Positions 31,682 to 45,103 are shown, counted from the first letter of the stretch. The stretch: 64,000 nt of DNA from Macropodus opercularis (GCA_030770545.1 CM061106.1:17133001-17197000); one strand, 5' to 3'. Made by a program: numbers and translations. The notes: generated by a model from the sequence alone, not told the origin.

Positions 31682-32454
31682 GAGGACAGGGCCTGCTGCC
31701 CCATTTTTTCAAGTCGGCGGACCAAAACTTCTCCTGTACTTCTAAGTGGACGCGGCAAGTTGTAGAAGATAATCAGATTTACTCTTTAACTTACTGGACT
31801 CAACTGCGGCCGAAACGGCTTTCCTTCGGCGGGAATCGAACCAAGGAACTCGCTGAACTTCACAACAAATCTTTTTTTTTTGGACTCCGCAGTGCCAAAA
31901 CGCTTCCGGCTCTGCCAAAGTGCTCTTCTGCAGTGCGCCTGAGCTAGGAGCCCCATTTTTTACGCGCCCCTTCAAGCTGGAGGTGGACGCGAGTGGGTAT
32001 GGTGCCGGGGCTTTAACTTCTGCAAGAGGATGAGCAGGGCACAGGCTACTTTTCCAAAAAATTCAAACACCAGGCTCAGTATAGCACAATAGAGCCAGTG
32101 ACAGCTACAGTGCAGTTACCTGCATTTCCCTAAGGAGCGTTTGTTCCTTAGTGTATTCGCACTTGTTGTGGGCCTTGTGCCTATATTCTGTTTGTTTTGG
32201 GACCTTCTGTAAAGTAGGGGTGAGCTGCCATTTTCTTTGGATGAGGTTACGTCTTCTCTGGTGTGCGCTTATTACTTGGCTTAGTGTGTGCTGGTTTGGG
32301 GAGAACGGGTTTGGAATAACCTGGTCACATTCGTGTGTTACGCGCCCTACCTAGATGGGGACGTGACAGAGCTCAGTGATGCAATCTGGGAACGTCTTCT
32401 TGCGGCGTTTGGAGTAATCTGTCACGTCCCCATAGGGCAAGGGCAAGCTTTTAA

Positions 32455-32526
32455 GCATTGGTGGTATAGTGGTGAGAATAGCTGCTTCCCAAGCAGTTGA
32501 CCCGGGTTCAATTCCCGGCCAATGCA
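32455..32526 (+). tRNA. tRNA-Gly-CCC, unit 7
   Basis: Anticodon CCC, no defects; the 5' flank reads GGGCAAGCTTTTAA. Confidence 0.91.
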
Positions 32527-32659
32527 GAGGACAGGCACAGCAGCCCCCTTTTTCAAGTCAGCGGACCAAAGCTTCTCCTGCACCTCTAAGCAAGCAAGTT
32601 GCAGAAGGTAATCAGATTTAGTCTTTAACGTACTGGACTCAATCGCGGCTAAAACGGCT

Positions 32660-32731
32660 TTCCCTGACCGGGAATCGAACCCTGGCCGCGGCAGTGAAAG
32701 TGCCGAATCCTAGCCACTAGACCACCAGGGA
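32660..32731 (-). tRNA. tRNA-Glu-TTC, unit 7 (T-stem mismatch)
   Basis: Anticodon TTC. The T stem reads CAGGG against CCCGG, one A-G mismatch; the B box is intact. Confidence 0.82.
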
Positions 32732-33406
32732 GACGGCGCTGGTGACTGGCACCTTCCTCGGGCAATCGAGGATCCCATCTAAATGGAAATCTTTCTGGGA
32801 AAGAACTGGGTTTCTCTAATTCCCTGGTTCCAATGAAGAAAACAGGTTAGACCTTTCCCTAAGTATTGACAAACCAGCTTGTGAAACAAAGCACACTTTA
32901 CTGTGGTTCCTTGAGTGCATGCAAACACGTTGAAAGTGACATGTTTGTTACCAGGTTTCACAAAACTGGTAGCATGGTGACGAGCATAGGTGCCTTCACA
33001 GTAATTGCGCTGTGTTTGACAGAACAGGAGGAGGTTTTAGTGACGCCTTGGGGAGAAAAGCACGCAAAGCTCTGTTGGCAACAGCACGTCGAAGCGATTT
33101 TCGACGTCACCTCCCAACACTAAAGACCTGCAGAAATAAGGTGCATTCGCCTAAGTAGGGACTTGACACTTGGACACTCAGACGAAAAGTCTGATGCTCT
33201 ACCGACTCAGGTAGCCAGGCTTCACGCCGTAAGCCCTCTACAGATGAGAAGTACATAACGCAACAGAGGAAGTCTCTAAACTTCACAACAAATCCTTTCT
33301 TCAGACTCCACAGTGCAGAAACGCTTTGGAACCAGGTTTTTCCTCTTGCCCTTGCAACGTTTGGAGGTAACTGTCACGTGCCCATAAGGCAATGACAGGC
33401 TTTCAA

Positions 33407-33478
33407 GCATTGGTGGTATAGTGGTGAGAATAGCTGCTTGCCAAGCAGTTGACCCGGGTTCAATTCCCGGCCAATGCA
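33407..33478 (+). tRNA. tRNA-Gly-GCC, unit 8
   Basis: Anticodon GCC, T stem fully paired, no defects. Confidence 0.91.
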
Positions 33479-34251
33479 GAGGACAGGGCCTGCTGCCCCA
33501 TTTTTTCAAGTCGGCGGACCAAAACTTCTCCTGTACTTCTAAGTGGACGCGGCAAGTTGCAGAAGATAATCAGATTTACTCTTTAACTTACTGGACTCAA
33601 CTGCGGCCGAAACGGCTTTCCTTCGGCGGGAATCGAACCAAGGAACTCACTGAACTTCACAACAAATCTTTTTTTTTTGGACTCCGCAGTGCCAAAACGC
33701 TTCCGGCTCTGCCAAAGTGCTCTTCTGCAGTGCGCCTGAACTAGGAGCCCCATTTTTTACGCGCCCCTTCAAGCTGGAGGTGGACGCGAGTGGGTATGGT
33801 GCCGGGGCTTTAACTTCTGCAAGAGGATGAGCAGGGCACAGGCTACTTTTCCAAAAAATTCAAACACCAGGCTCAGTATAGCACAATAGAGCCAGTGACA
33901 GCTACAGTGCAGTTACCTGCATTTCCCTAAGGAGCGTTTGTTCCTTAGTGTATTCGCACTTGTTGTGGGCCTTGTGCCTATATTCTGTTTGTTTTGGGAC
34001 CTTCTGTAAAGTAGGGGTGAGCTGCCATTTTCTTTGGATGAGGTTACGTCTTCTCTGGTGTGCGCTTATTACTTGGCTTAGTGTGTGCTGGTTTGGGGAG
34101 AACGGGTTTGGAATAACCTGGTCACATTCGTGTGTTACGCGCCCTACCTAGATGGGGACGTGACAGAGCTCAGTGATGCAATCTGGGAACGTCTTCTTGC
34201 GGCGTTTGGAGTAATCTGTCACGTCCCCATAGGGCAAGGGCACGCTTTTAA

Positions 34252-34323
34252 GCATTGGTGGTATAGTGGTGAGAATAGCTGCTTCCCAAGCAGTTGACCC
34301 GGGTTCAATTCCCGGCCAATGCA
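34252..34323 (+). tRNA. tRNA-Gly-CCC, unit 8
   Basis: Anticodon CCC, no defects. Confidence 0.91.
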
Positions 34324-34455
34324 GAGGACAGGTACAGCAGCCCCCTTTTTCAAGTCAGCGGACCAAAGCTTCTCCTGCACCTCTAAGCAAGCAAGTTGCA
34401 GAAGGTAATCAGATTTAGTCTTAACGTACTGGACTCAATCGCGGCTAAAACGGCT

Positions 34456-34527
34456 TTCCCTGACCGGGAATCGAACCCTGGCCGCGGCAGTGAAAGTGCC
34501 GAATCCTAGCCACTAGACCACCAGGGA
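34456..34527 (-). tRNA. tRNA-Glu-TTC, unit 8 (T-stem mismatch)
   Basis: Anticodon TTC with the CAGGG T-stem variant. A one-T deletion at about 34,421 downstream marks this unit and unit 13. Confidence 0.82.
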
Positions 34528-35202
34528 GACGGCGCTGGTGACTGGCACCTTCCTCGGGCAATCGAGGATCCCATCTAAATGGAAATCTTTCTGGGAAAGA
34601 ACCGGGTTTCTCTAATTCCCTGGTTCCAATGAAGAAAACAGGTTAGACCTTTCCCTAAGTATTGACAAACCAGCTTGTGAAACAAAGCACACTTTACTGT
34701 GGTTCCTTGAGTGCATGCAAACACGTTGAAAGTGACATGTTTGTTACCAGGTTTCACAAAACTGGTAGCATGGTGACGAGCATAGGTGCCTTCACAGTAA
34801 TTGCGCTGTGTTTGACAGAACAGGAGGAGGTTTTAGTGACGCCTTGGGGAGAAAAGCACGCAAAGCTCTGTTGGCAACAGCACGTCGAAGCGATTTTCGA
34901 CGTCACCTCCCAACACTAAAGACCTGCAGAAATAAGGTGCATTCGCCTGAGTAGGGACTTGACACTTGGACACTCAGACGAAAAGTCTGATGCTCTACCG
35001 ACTCAGGTAGCCAGGCTTCACGCCGTAAGCCCTCTACAGATGAGAAGTACATAACGCAACAGAGGAAGTCTCTAAACTTCACAACAAATCCTTTCTTCAG
35101 ACTCCACAGTGCAGAAACGCTTTGGAACCAGGTTTTTCCTCTTGCCCTTGCAACGTTTGGAGGTAACTGTCACGTGCCCATAAGGCAATGACAGGCTTTC
35201 AA

Positions 35203-35274
35203 GCATTGGTGGTATAGTGGTGAGAATAGCTGCTTGCCAAGCAGTTGACCCGGGTTCAATTCCCGGCCAATGCA
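35203..35274 (+). tRNA. tRNA-Gly-GCC, unit 9
   Basis: Anticodon GCC, no defects. Confidence 0.91.
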
Positions 35275-36047
35275 GAGGACAGGGCCTGCTGCCCCATTTT
35301 TTCAAGTCGGCGGACCAAAACTTCTCCTGTACTTCTAAGTGGACGCGGCAAGTTGTAGAAGATAATCAGATTTACTCTTTAACTTACTGGACTCAACTGC
35401 GGCCGAAACGGCTTTCCTTCGGCGGGAATCGAACCAAGGAACTCGCTGAACTTCACAACAAATCTTTTTTTTTTGGACTCCGCAGTGCCAAAACGCTTCC
35501 GGCTCTGCCAAAGTGCTCTTCTGCAGTGCGCCTGAGCTAGGAGCCCCATTTTTTACGCGCCCCTTCAAGCTGGAGGTGGACGCGAGTGGGTATGGTGGCG
35601 GGGCTTTAACTTCTGCAAGAGGATGAGCAGGGCACAGGCTACTTTTCCAAAAAATTCAAACACCAGGCTCAGTATAGCACAATAGAGCCAGTGACAGCTA
35701 CAGTGCAGTTACCTGCATTTCCCTAAGGAGCGTTTGTTCCTTAGTGTATTCGCACTTGTTGTGGGCCTTGTGCCTATATTCTGTTTGTTTTGGGACCTTC
35801 TGTAAAGTAGGGGTGAGCTGCCATTTTCTTTGGATGAGGTTACGTCTTCTCTGGTGTGCGCTTATTACTTGGCTTAGTGTGTGCTGGTTTGGGGAGAACG
35901 GGTTTGGAATAACCTGGTCACATTCGTGTGTTACGCGCCCTACCTAGATGGGGACGTGACAGAGCTCAGTGATGCAATCTGGGAACGTCCTCTTGCGGCG
36001 TTTGGAGTAATCTGTCACGTCCCCATAGGGCAAGGGCACGCTTTTAA

Positions 36048-36119
36048 GCATTGGTGGTATAGTGGTGAGAATAGCTGCTTCCCAAGCAGTTGACCCGGGT
36101 TCAATTCCCGGCCAATGCA
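36048..36119 (+). tRNA. tRNA-Gly-CCC, unit 9
   Basis: Anticodon CCC, no defects. Confidence 0.91.
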
Positions 36120-36252
36120 GAGGACAGGCACAGCTGCCCCCTTTTTCAAGTCAGCGGACCAAAGCTTCTCCTGCACCTCTAAGCAAGCAAGTTGCAGAAG
36201 GTAATCAGATTTAGTCTTTAACGTACTGGACTCAACCGCGGCTAAAACGGCT

Positions 36253-36324
36253 TTCCCTGACCGGGAATCGAACCCGGGCCGCGGCAGTGAAAGTGCCGAA
36301 TCCTAGCCACTAGACCACCAGGGA
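36253..36324 (-). tRNA. tRNA-Glu-TTC, unit 9 (intact)
   Basis: Anticodon TTC with all stems paired. Confidence 0.93.
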
Positions 36325-36999
36325 GACGGCGCTGGTGACTGGCACCTTCCTCGGGCAATCGAGGATCCCATCTAAATGGAAATCTTTCTGGGAAAGAACC
36401 GGGTTTCTCTAATTCCCTGGTTCCAATGAAGAAAACAGGTTAGACCTTTCCCTAAGTATTGACAAACCAGCTTGTGAAACAAAGCACACTTTACTGTGGT
36501 TCCTTGAGTGCATGCAAACACGTTGAAAGTGACATGTTTGTTACCAGGTTTCACAAAACTGGTAGCATGGTGACAAGCATAGGTGCCTTCACAGTAATTG
36601 CGTTGTGTTTGACAGAACAGGAGGAGGTTTTAGTGACGCCTTGGGGAGAAAAGCACGCAAAGCTCTGTTGGCAACAGCACGTCGAAGCGATTTTCGACGT
36701 CACCTCCCAACACTAAAGACCTGCAGAAATAAGGTGCCTTCGCCTGAGTAGGGACTTGACACTTGGACACTCAGACGAAAAGTCTGATGCTCTACCGACT
36801 CAGGTAGCCAGGCTTCACGCCGTAAGCCCTCTACAGATGAGAAGTACATAACGCAACAGAGGAAGTCTCTAAACTTCACAACAAATCTTTTCTTTAGACT
36901 CCACAGTGCAGAAACGCTTTGGAACCAGGTGTTTCCTCTTGCCCTTGCAACGTTTGGAGGTAACTGTCACGTGCCCATAAGACAATGACAGGCTTTCAA

Positions 37000-37071
37000 G
37001 CATTGGTGGTATAGTGGTGAGAATAGCTGCTTGCCAAGCAGTTGACCCAGGTTCAATTCCCGGCCAATGCA
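37000..37071 (+). tRNA. tRNA-Gly-GCC, unit 10
   Basis: Anticodon GCC; CCAGG T-stem variant with one mismatch. Confidence 0.83.
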
Positions 37072-37844
37072 GAGGACAGGGCCTGCTGCCCCATTTTTTC
37101 AAGTCGGCGGACCAAAACTTCTCCTGTACTTCTAAGTGGACGCGGCAAGTTGTAGAAGATAATCAGATTTACTCTTTAACTTACTGGACTCAACTGCGGC
37201 CGAAACGGCTTTCCTTCGGCGGGAATCGAACCAAGGAACTCGCTGAACTTCACAACAAATCTTTTTTTTTTGGACTCCGCAGTGCCAAAACGCTTCCGGC
37301 TCTGCCAAAGTGCTCTTCTGCAGTGCGCCTGAGCTAGGAGCCCCATTTTTTACGCGCCCCTTCAAGCTGGAGGTGGACGCGAGTGGGTATGGTGCCGGGG
37401 CTTTAACTTCTGCAAGAGGATGAGCAGGGCACAGGCTACTTTTCCAAAAAATTCAAACACCAGGCTCAGTATAGCACAATAGAGCCAGTGACAGCTACAG
37501 TGCAGTTACCTGCATTTCCCTAAGGAGCGTTTGTTCCTTAGTGTATTCGCACTTGTTGTGGGCCTTGTGCCTATATTCTGTTTGTTTTGGGACCTTCTGT
37601 AAAGTAGGGGTGAGCTGCCATTTTCTTTGGATGAGGTTACGTCTTCTCTGGTGTGCGCTTATTACTTGGCTTAGTGTGTGCTGGTTTGGGGAGAACGGGT
37701 TTGGAATAACCTGGTCACATTCGTGTGTTACGCGCCCTACCTAGATGGGGACGTGACAGAGCTCAGTGATGCAATCTGGGAACGTCTTCTTGCGGCGTTT
37801 GGAGTAATCTGTCACGTCCCCATAGGGCAAGGGCACGCTTTTAA

Positions 37845-37916
37845 GCATTGGTGGTATAGTGGTGAGAATAGCTGCTTCCCAAGCAGTTGACCCGGGTTCA
37901 ATTCCCGGCCAATGCA
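37845..37916 (+). tRNA. tRNA-Gly-CCC, unit 10
   Basis: Anticodon CCC, no defects. Confidence 0.91.
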
Positions 37917-38049
37917 GAGGACAGGCACAGCAGCCCCCTTTTTCAAGTCAGCGGACCAAAGCTTCTCCTGCACCTCTAAGCAAGCAAGTTGCAGAAGGTA
38001 ATCAGATTTAGTCTTTAACGTACTGGACTCAATCGCGGCTAAAACGGCT

Positions 38050-38121
38050 TTCCCTGACCGGGAATCGAACCCTGGCCGCGGCAGTGAAAGTGCCGAATCC
38101 TAGCCACTAGACCACCAGGGA
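38050..38121 (-). tRNA. tRNA-Glu-TTC, unit 10 (T-stem mismatch)
   Basis: Anticodon TTC, CAGGG T-stem variant. Confidence 0.82.
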
Positions 38122-38796
38122 GACGGCGCTGGTGACTGGCACCTTCCTCGGGCAATCGAGGATCCCATCTAAATGGAAATCTTTCTGGGAAAGAACCGGG
38201 TTTCTCTAATTCCCTGGTTCCAATGAAGAAAACAGGTTAGACCTTTCCCTAAGTATTGACAAACCAGCTTGTGAAACAAAGCACACTTTACTGTGGTTCC
38301 TTGAGTGCATGCAAACACGTTGAAAGTGACATGTTTGTTACCAGGTTTCACAAAACTGGTAGCATGGTGACGAGCATAGGTGCCTTCACAGTAATTGCGC
38401 TGTGTTTGACAGAACAGGAGGAGGTTTTAGTGACGCCTTGGGGAGAAAAGCACGCAAAGCTCTGTTGGCAACAGCACGTCGAAGCGATTTTCGACGTCAC
38501 CTCCCAACACTAAAGACCTGCAGAAATAAGGTGCATTCGCCTGAGTAGGGACTTGACACTTGGACACTCAGACGAAAAGTCTGATGCTCTACCGACTCAG
38601 GTAGCCAGGCTTCACGCCGTAAGCCCTCTACAGATGAGAAGTACATAACGCAACAGAGGAAGTCTCTAAACTTCACAACAAATCTTTTCTTTAGACTCCA
38701 CAGTGCAGAAACGCTTTGGAACCAGGTGTTTCCTCTTGCCCTTGCAACGTTTGGAGGTAACTGTCACGTGCCCATAAGACAATGACAGGCTTTCAA

Positions 38797-38868
38797 GCAT
38801 TGGTGGTATAGTGGTGAGAATAGCTGCTTGCCAAGCAGTTGACCCAGGTTCAATTCCCGGCCAATGCA
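38797..38868 (+). tRNA. tRNA-Gly-GCC, unit 11
   Basis: Anticodon GCC; CCAGG T-stem variant. Confidence 0.83.
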
Positions 38869-39641
38869 GAGGACAGGGCCTGCTGCCCCATTTTTTCAAG
38901 TCGGCGGACCAAAACTTCTCCTGTACTTCTAAGTGGACGCGGCAAGTTGCAGAAGATAATCAGATTTACTCTTTAACTTACTGGACTCAACTGCGGCCGA
39001 AACGGCTTTCCTTCGGCGGGAATCGAACCAAGGAACTCGCTGAACTTCACAACAAATCTTTTTTTTTTGGACTCCGCAGTGCCAAAACGCTTCCGGCTCT
39101 GCCAAAGTGCTCTTCTGCAGTGCGCCTGAGCTAGGAGCCCCATTTTTTACGCGCCCCTTCAAGCTGGAGGTGGACGCGAGTGGGTATGGTGCCGGGGCTT
39201 TAACTTCTGCAAGAGGATGAGCAGGGCACAGGCTACTTTTCCAAAAAATTCAAACACCAGGCTCAGTATAGTACAATAGAGCCAGTGACAGCTACAGTGC
39301 AGTTACCTGCATTTCCCTAAGGAGCGTTTGTTCCTTAGTGTATTCGCACTTGTTGTGGGCCTTGTGCCTATATTCTGTTTGTTTTGGGACCTTCTGTAAA
39401 GTAGGGGTGAGCTGCCATTTTCTTTGGATGAGGTTACGTCTTCTCTGGTGTGCGCTTATTACTTGGCTTAGTGTGTGCTGGTTTGGGGAGAACGGGTTTG
39501 GAATAACCTGGTCACATTCGTGTGTTACGCGCCCTACCTAGATGGGGACGTGACAGAGCTCAGTGATGCAATCTGGGAACGTCTTCTTGCGGCGTTTGGA
39601 GTAATCTGTCACGTCCCCATAGGGCAAGGGCACGCTTTTAA

Positions 39642-39713
39642 GCATTGGTGGTATAGTGGTGAGAATAGCTGCTTCCCAAGCAGTTGACCCGGGTTCAATT
39701 CCCGGCCAATGCA
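39642..39713 (+). tRNA. tRNA-Gly-CCC, unit 11
   Basis: Anticodon CCC, no defects. Confidence 0.91.
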
Positions 39714-39846
39714 GAGGACAGGCACAGCAGCCCCCTTTTTCAAGTCAGCGGACCAAAGCTTCTCCTGCACCTCTAAGCAAGCAAGTTGCAGAAGGTAATC
39801 AGATTTAGTCTTTAACGTACTGGACTCAATCGCGGCTAAAACGGCT

Positions 39847-39918
39847 TTCCCTGACCGGGAATCGAACCCTGGCCGCGGCAGTGAAAGTGCCGAATCCCAG
39901 CCACTAGACCACCAGGGA
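39847..39918 (-). tRNA. tRNA-Glu-TTC, unit 11 (two changes)
   Basis: Anticodon TTC with the CAGGG T-stem variant. It also carries an A-to-G change at the 3' side of the D arm (GGCTGGGATTC). Confidence 0.78.
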
Positions 39919-40593
39919 GACGGCGCTGGTGACTGGCACCTTCCTCGGGCAATCGAGGATCCCATCTAAATGGAAATCTTTCTGGGAAAGAACCGGGTTT
40001 CTCTAATTCCCTGGTTCCAATGAAGAAAACAGGTTAGACCTTTCCCTAAGTATTGACAAACCAGCTTGTGAAACAAAGCACACTTTACTGTGGTTCCTTG
40101 AGTGCATGCAAACACGTTGAAAGTGACATGTTTGTTACCAGGTTTCACAAAACTGGTAGCATGGTGACGAGCATAGGTGCCTTCACAGTAATTGCGCTGT
40201 GTTTGACAGAACAGGAGGAGGTTTTAGTGACGCCTTGGGGAGAAAAGCACGCAAAGCTCTGTTGGCAACAGCACGTCGAAGCGATTTTCGACGTCACCTC
40301 CCAACACTAAAGACCTGCAGAAATAAGGTGCATTCGCCTGAGTAGGGACTTGACACTTGGACACTCAGACGAAAAGTCTGATGCTCTACCGACTCAGGTA
40401 GCCAGGCTTCACGCCGTAAGCCCTCTACAGATGAGAAGTACATAACGCAACAGAGGAAGTCTCTAAACTTCACAACAAATCTTTTCTTTAGACTCCACAG
40501 TGCAGAAACGCTTTGGAACCAGGTGTTTCCTCTTGCCCTTGCAACGTTTGGAGGTAACTGTCACGTGCCCATAAGACAATGACAGGCTTTCAA

Positions 40594-40665
40594 GCATTGG
40601 TGGTATAGTGGTGAGAATAGCTGCTTGCCAAGCAGTTGACCCAGGTTCAATTCCCGGCCAATGCA
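40594..40665 (+). tRNA. tRNA-Gly-GCC, unit 12
   Basis: Anticodon GCC; CCAGG T-stem variant. Confidence 0.83.
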
Positions 40666-41438
40666 GAGGACAGGGCCTGCTGCCCCATTTTTTCAAGTCG
40701 GCGGACCAAAACTTCTCCTGTACTTCTAAGTGGACGCGGCAAGTTGCAGAAGATAATCAGATTTACTCTTTAACTTACTGGACTCAACTGCGGCCGAAAC
40801 GGCTTTCCTTCGGCGGGAATCGAACCAAGGAACTCGCTGAACTTCACAACAAATCTTTTTTTTTTGGACTCCGCAGTGCCAAAACGCTTCCGGCTCTGCC
40901 AAAGTGCTCTTCTGCAGTGCGCCTGAACTAGGAGCCCCATTTTTTACGCGCCCCTTCAAGCTGGAGGTGGACGCGAGTGGGTATGGTGCCGGGGCTTTAA
41001 CTTCTGCAAGAGGATGAGCAGGGCACAGGCTACTTTTCCAAAAAATTCAAACACCAGGCTCAGTATAGCACAATAGAGCCAGTGACAGCTACAGTGCAGT
41101 TACCTGCATTTCCCTAAGGAGCGTTTGTTCCTTAGTGTATTCGCACTTGTTGTGGGCCTTGTGCCTATATTCTGTTTGTTTTGGGACCTTCTGTAAAGTA
41201 GGGGTGAGCTGCCATTTTCTTTGGATGAGGTTACGTCTTCTCTGGTGTGCGCTTATTACTTGGCTTAGTGTGTGCTGGTTTGGGGAGAACGGGTTTGGAA
41301 TAACCTGGTCACATTCCTGTGTTACGCGCCCTACCTAGATGGGGACGTGACAGAGCTCAGTGATGCAATCTGGGAACGTCTTCTTGCGGCGTTTGGAGTA
41401 ATCTGTCACGTCCCCATAGGGCAAGGGCACGCTTTTAA

Positions 41439-41510
41439 GCATTGGTGGTATAGTGGTGAGAATAGCTGCTTCCCAAGCAGTTGACCCGGGTTCAATTCCC
41501 GGCCAATGCA
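41439..41510 (+). tRNA. tRNA-Gly-CCC, unit 12
   Basis: Anticodon CCC, no defects. Confidence 0.91.
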
Positions 41511-41643
41511 GAGGACAGGCACAGCAGCCCCCTTTTTCAAGTCAGCGGACCAAAGCTTCTCCTGCACCTATAAGCAAGCAAGTTGCAGAAGGTAATCAGA
41601 TTTAGTCTTTAACGTACTGGACTCAATCGCGGCTAAAACGGCT

Positions 41644-41715
41644 TTCCCTGACCGGGAATCGAACCCGGGCCGCAGCAGTGAAAGTGCCGAATCCTAGCCA
41701 CTAGACCACCAGGGA
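41644..41715 (-). tRNA. tRNA-Glu-TTC, unit 12
   Basis: Anticodon TTC, T stem intact. The anticodon stem has one G-U wobble (CGGCA/TGCTG), shared only with unit 18. Confidence 0.9.
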
Positions 41716-42390
41716 GACGGCGCTGGTGACTGGCACCTTCCTCGGGCAATCGAGGATCCCATCTAAATGGAAATCTTTCTGGGAAAGAACCGGGCTTCTC
41801 TAATTCCCTGGTTCCAATGAAGAAAACAGGTTAGACCTTTCCCTAAGTATTGACAAACCAGCTTGTGAAACAAAGCACACTTTACTGTGGTTCCTTGAGT
41901 GCATGCAAACACGTTGAAAGTGACATGTTTGTTACCAGGTTTCACAAAACTGGTAGCATGGTGACGAGCATAGGTGCCTTCACAGTAATTGCGCTGTGTT
42001 TGACAGAACAGGAGGAGGTTTTAGTGACGCCTTGGGGAGAAAAGCACGCAAAGCTCTGTTGGCAACAGCACGTCGAAGCGATTTTCGACGTCACCTCCCA
42101 ACACTAAAGACCTGCAGAAATAAGGTGCATTCGCCTGAGTAGGGACTTGACACTTGGACACTCAGACGAAAAGTCTGATGCTCTACCGACTCAGGTAGCC
42201 AGGCTTCACGCCGTAAGCCCTCTACAGATGAGAAGTACATAACGCAACAGAGGAAGTCTCTAAACTTCACAACAAATCCTTTCTTCAGACTCCACAGTGC
42301 AGAAACGCTTTGGAACCAGGTTTTTCCTCTTGCCCTTGCAACGTTTGGAGGTAACTGTCACGTGCCCATAAGGCAATGACAGGCTTTCAA

Positions 42391-42462
42391 GCATTGGTGG
42401 TATAGTGGTGAGAATAGCTGCTTGCCAAGCAGTTGACCCGGGTTCAATTCCCGGCCAATGCA
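42391..42462 (+). tRNA. tRNA-Gly-GCC, unit 13
   Basis: Anticodon GCC, no defects. Confidence 0.91.
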
Positions 42463-43235
42463 GAGGACAGGGCCTGCTGCCCCATTTTTTCAAGTCGGCG
42501 GACCAAAACTTCTCCTGTACTTCTAAGTGGACGCGGCAAGTTGCAGAAGATAATCAGATTTACTCTTTAACTTACTGGACTCAACTGCGGCCGAAACGGC
42601 TTTCCTTCGGCGGGAATCGAACCAAGGAACTCACTGAACTTCACAACAAATCTTTTTTTTTTGGACTCCGCAGTGCCAAAACGCTTCCGGCTCTGCCAAA
42701 GTGCTCTTCTGCAGTGCGCCTGAACTAGGAGCCCCATTTTTTACGCGCCCCTTCAAGCTGGAGGTGGACGCGAGTGGGTATGGTGCCGGGGCTTTAACTT
42801 CTGCAAGAGGATGAGCAGGGCACAGGCTACTTTTCCAAAAAATTCAAACACCAGGCTCAGTATAGCACAATAGAGCCAGTGACAGCTACAGTGCAGTTAC
42901 CTGCATTTCCCTAAGGAGCGTTTGTTCCTTAGTGTATTCGCACTTGTTGTGGGCCTTGTGCCTATATTCTGTTTGTTTTGGGACCTTCTGTAAAGTAGGG
43001 GTGAGCTGCCATTTTCTTTGGATGAGGTTACGTCTTCTCTGGTGTGCGCTTATTACTTGGCTTAGTGTGTGCTGGTTTGGGGAGAACGGGTTTGGAATAA
43101 CCTGGTCACATTCGTGTGTTACGCGCCCTACCTAGATGGGGACGTGACAGAGCTCAGTGATGCAATCTGGGAACGTCTTCTTGCGGCGTTTGGAGTAATC
43201 TGTCACGTCCCCATAGGGCAAGGGCACGCTTTTAA

Positions 43236-43307
43236 GCATTGGTGGTATAGTGGTGAGAATAGCTGCTTCCCAAGCAGTTGACTCGGGTTCAATTCCCGGC
43301 CAATGCA
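43236..43307 (+). tRNA. tRNA-Gly-CCC, unit 13
   Basis: Anticodon CCC. The T stem starts TCGGG, giving one T-G wobble at its outer pair. Confidence 0.88.
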
Positions 43308-43439
43308 GAGGACAGGTACAGCAGCCACCTTTTTCAAGTCAGCGGACCAAAGCTTCTCCTGCACCTCTAAGCAAGCAAGTTGCAGAAGGTAATCAGATTT
43401 AGTCTTAACGTACTGGACTCAATCGCGGCTAAAACGGCT

Positions 43440-43511
43440 TTCCCTGACCGGGAATCGAACCCTGGCCGCGGCAGTGAAAGTGCCGAATCCTAGCCACTAG
43501 ACCACCAGGGA
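43440..43511 (-). tRNA. tRNA-Glu-TTC, unit 13 (T-stem mismatch)
   Basis: Anticodon TTC, CAGGG variant; shares the downstream one-T deletion (about 43,405) with unit 8. Confidence 0.82.
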
Positions 43512-44186
43512 GACGGCGCTGGTGACTGGCACCTTCCTCGGGCAATCGAGGATCCCATCTAAATGGAAATCTTTCTGGGAAAGAACCGGGTTTCTCTAAT
43601 TCCCTGGTTCCAATGAAGAAAACAGGTTAGACCTTTCCCTAAGTATTGACAAACCAGCTTGTGAAACAAAGCACACTTTACTGTGGTTCCTTGAGTGCAT
43701 GCAAACACGTTGAAAGTGACATGTTTGTTACCAGGTTTCACAAAACTGGTAGCATGGTGACGAGCATAGGTGCCTTCACAGTAATTGCGCTGTGTTTGAC
43801 AGAACAGGAGGAGGTTTTAGTGACGCCTTGGGGAGAAAAGCACGCAAAGCTCTGTTGGCAACAGCACGTCGAAGCGATTTTCGACGTCACCTCCCAACAC
43901 TAAAGACCTGCAGAAATAAGGTGCATTCGCCTGAGTAGGGACTTGACACTTGGACACTCAGACGAAAAGTCTGATGCTCTACCGACTCAGGTAGCCAGGC
44001 TTCACGCCGTAAGCCCTCTACAGATGAGAAGTACATAACGCAACAGAGGAAGTCTCTAAACTTCACAACAAATCCTTTCTTCAGACTCCACAGTGCAGAA
44101 ACGCTTTGGAACCAGGTTTTTCCTCTTGCCCTTGCAACGTTTGGAGGTAACTGTCACGTGCCCATAAGGCAATGACAGGCTTTCAA

Positions 44187-44258
44187 GCATTGGTGGTATA
44201 GTGGTGAGAATAGCTGCTTGCCAAGCAGTTGACCCGGGTTCAATTCCCGGCCAATGCA
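44187..44258 (+). tRNA. tRNA-Gly-GCC, unit 14
   Basis: Anticodon GCC, no defects. Confidence 0.91.
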
Positions 44259-45031
44259 GAGGACAGGGCCTGCTGCCCCATTTTTTCAAGTCGGCGGACC
44301 AAAACTTCTCCTGTACTTCTAAGTGGACGCGGCAAGTTGTAGAAGATAATCAGATTTACTCTTTAACTTACTGGACTCAACTGCGGCCGAAACGGCTTTC
44401 CTTCGGCGGGAATCGAACCAAGGAACTCGCTGAACTTCACAACAAATCTTTTTTTTTTGGACTCCGCAGTGCCAAAACGCTTCCGGCTCTGCCAAAGTGC
44501 TCTTCTGCAGTGCGCCTGAGCTAGGAGCCCCATTTTTTACGCGCCCCTTCAAGCTGGAGGTGGACGCGAGTGGGTATGGTGGCGGGGCTTTAACTTCTGC
44601 AAGAGGATGAGCAGGGCACAGGCTACTTTTCCAAAAAATTCAAACACCAGGCTCAGTATAGCACAATAGAGCCAGTGACAGCTACAGTGCAGTTACCTGC
44701 ATTTCCCTAAGGAGCGTTTGTTCCTTAGTGTATTCGCACTTGTTGTGGGCCTTGTGCCTATATTCTGTTTGTTTTGGGACCTTCTGTAAAGTAGGGGTGA
44801 GCTGCCATTTTCTTTGGATGAGGTTACGTCTTCTCTGGTGTGCGCTTATTACTTGGCTTAGTGTGTGCTGGTTTGGGGAGAACGGGTTTGGAATAACCTG
44901 GTCACATTCGTGTGTTACGCGCCCTACCTAGATGGGGACGTGACAGAGCTCAGTGATGCAATCTGGGAACGTCCTCTTGCGGCGTTTGGAGTAATCTGTC
45001 ACGTCCCCATAGGGCAAGGGCACGCTTTTAA

Positions 45032-45103
45032 GCATTGGTGGTATAGTGGTGAGAATAGCTGCTTCCCAAGCAGCTGACCCGGGTTCAATTCCCGGCCAAT
45101 GCA
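45032..45103 (+). tRNA. tRNA-Gly-CCC, unit 14
   Basis: Anticodon CCC. The anticodon stem 3' strand is GCAGC, turning the usual G-U outer pair into G-C. Confidence 0.91.
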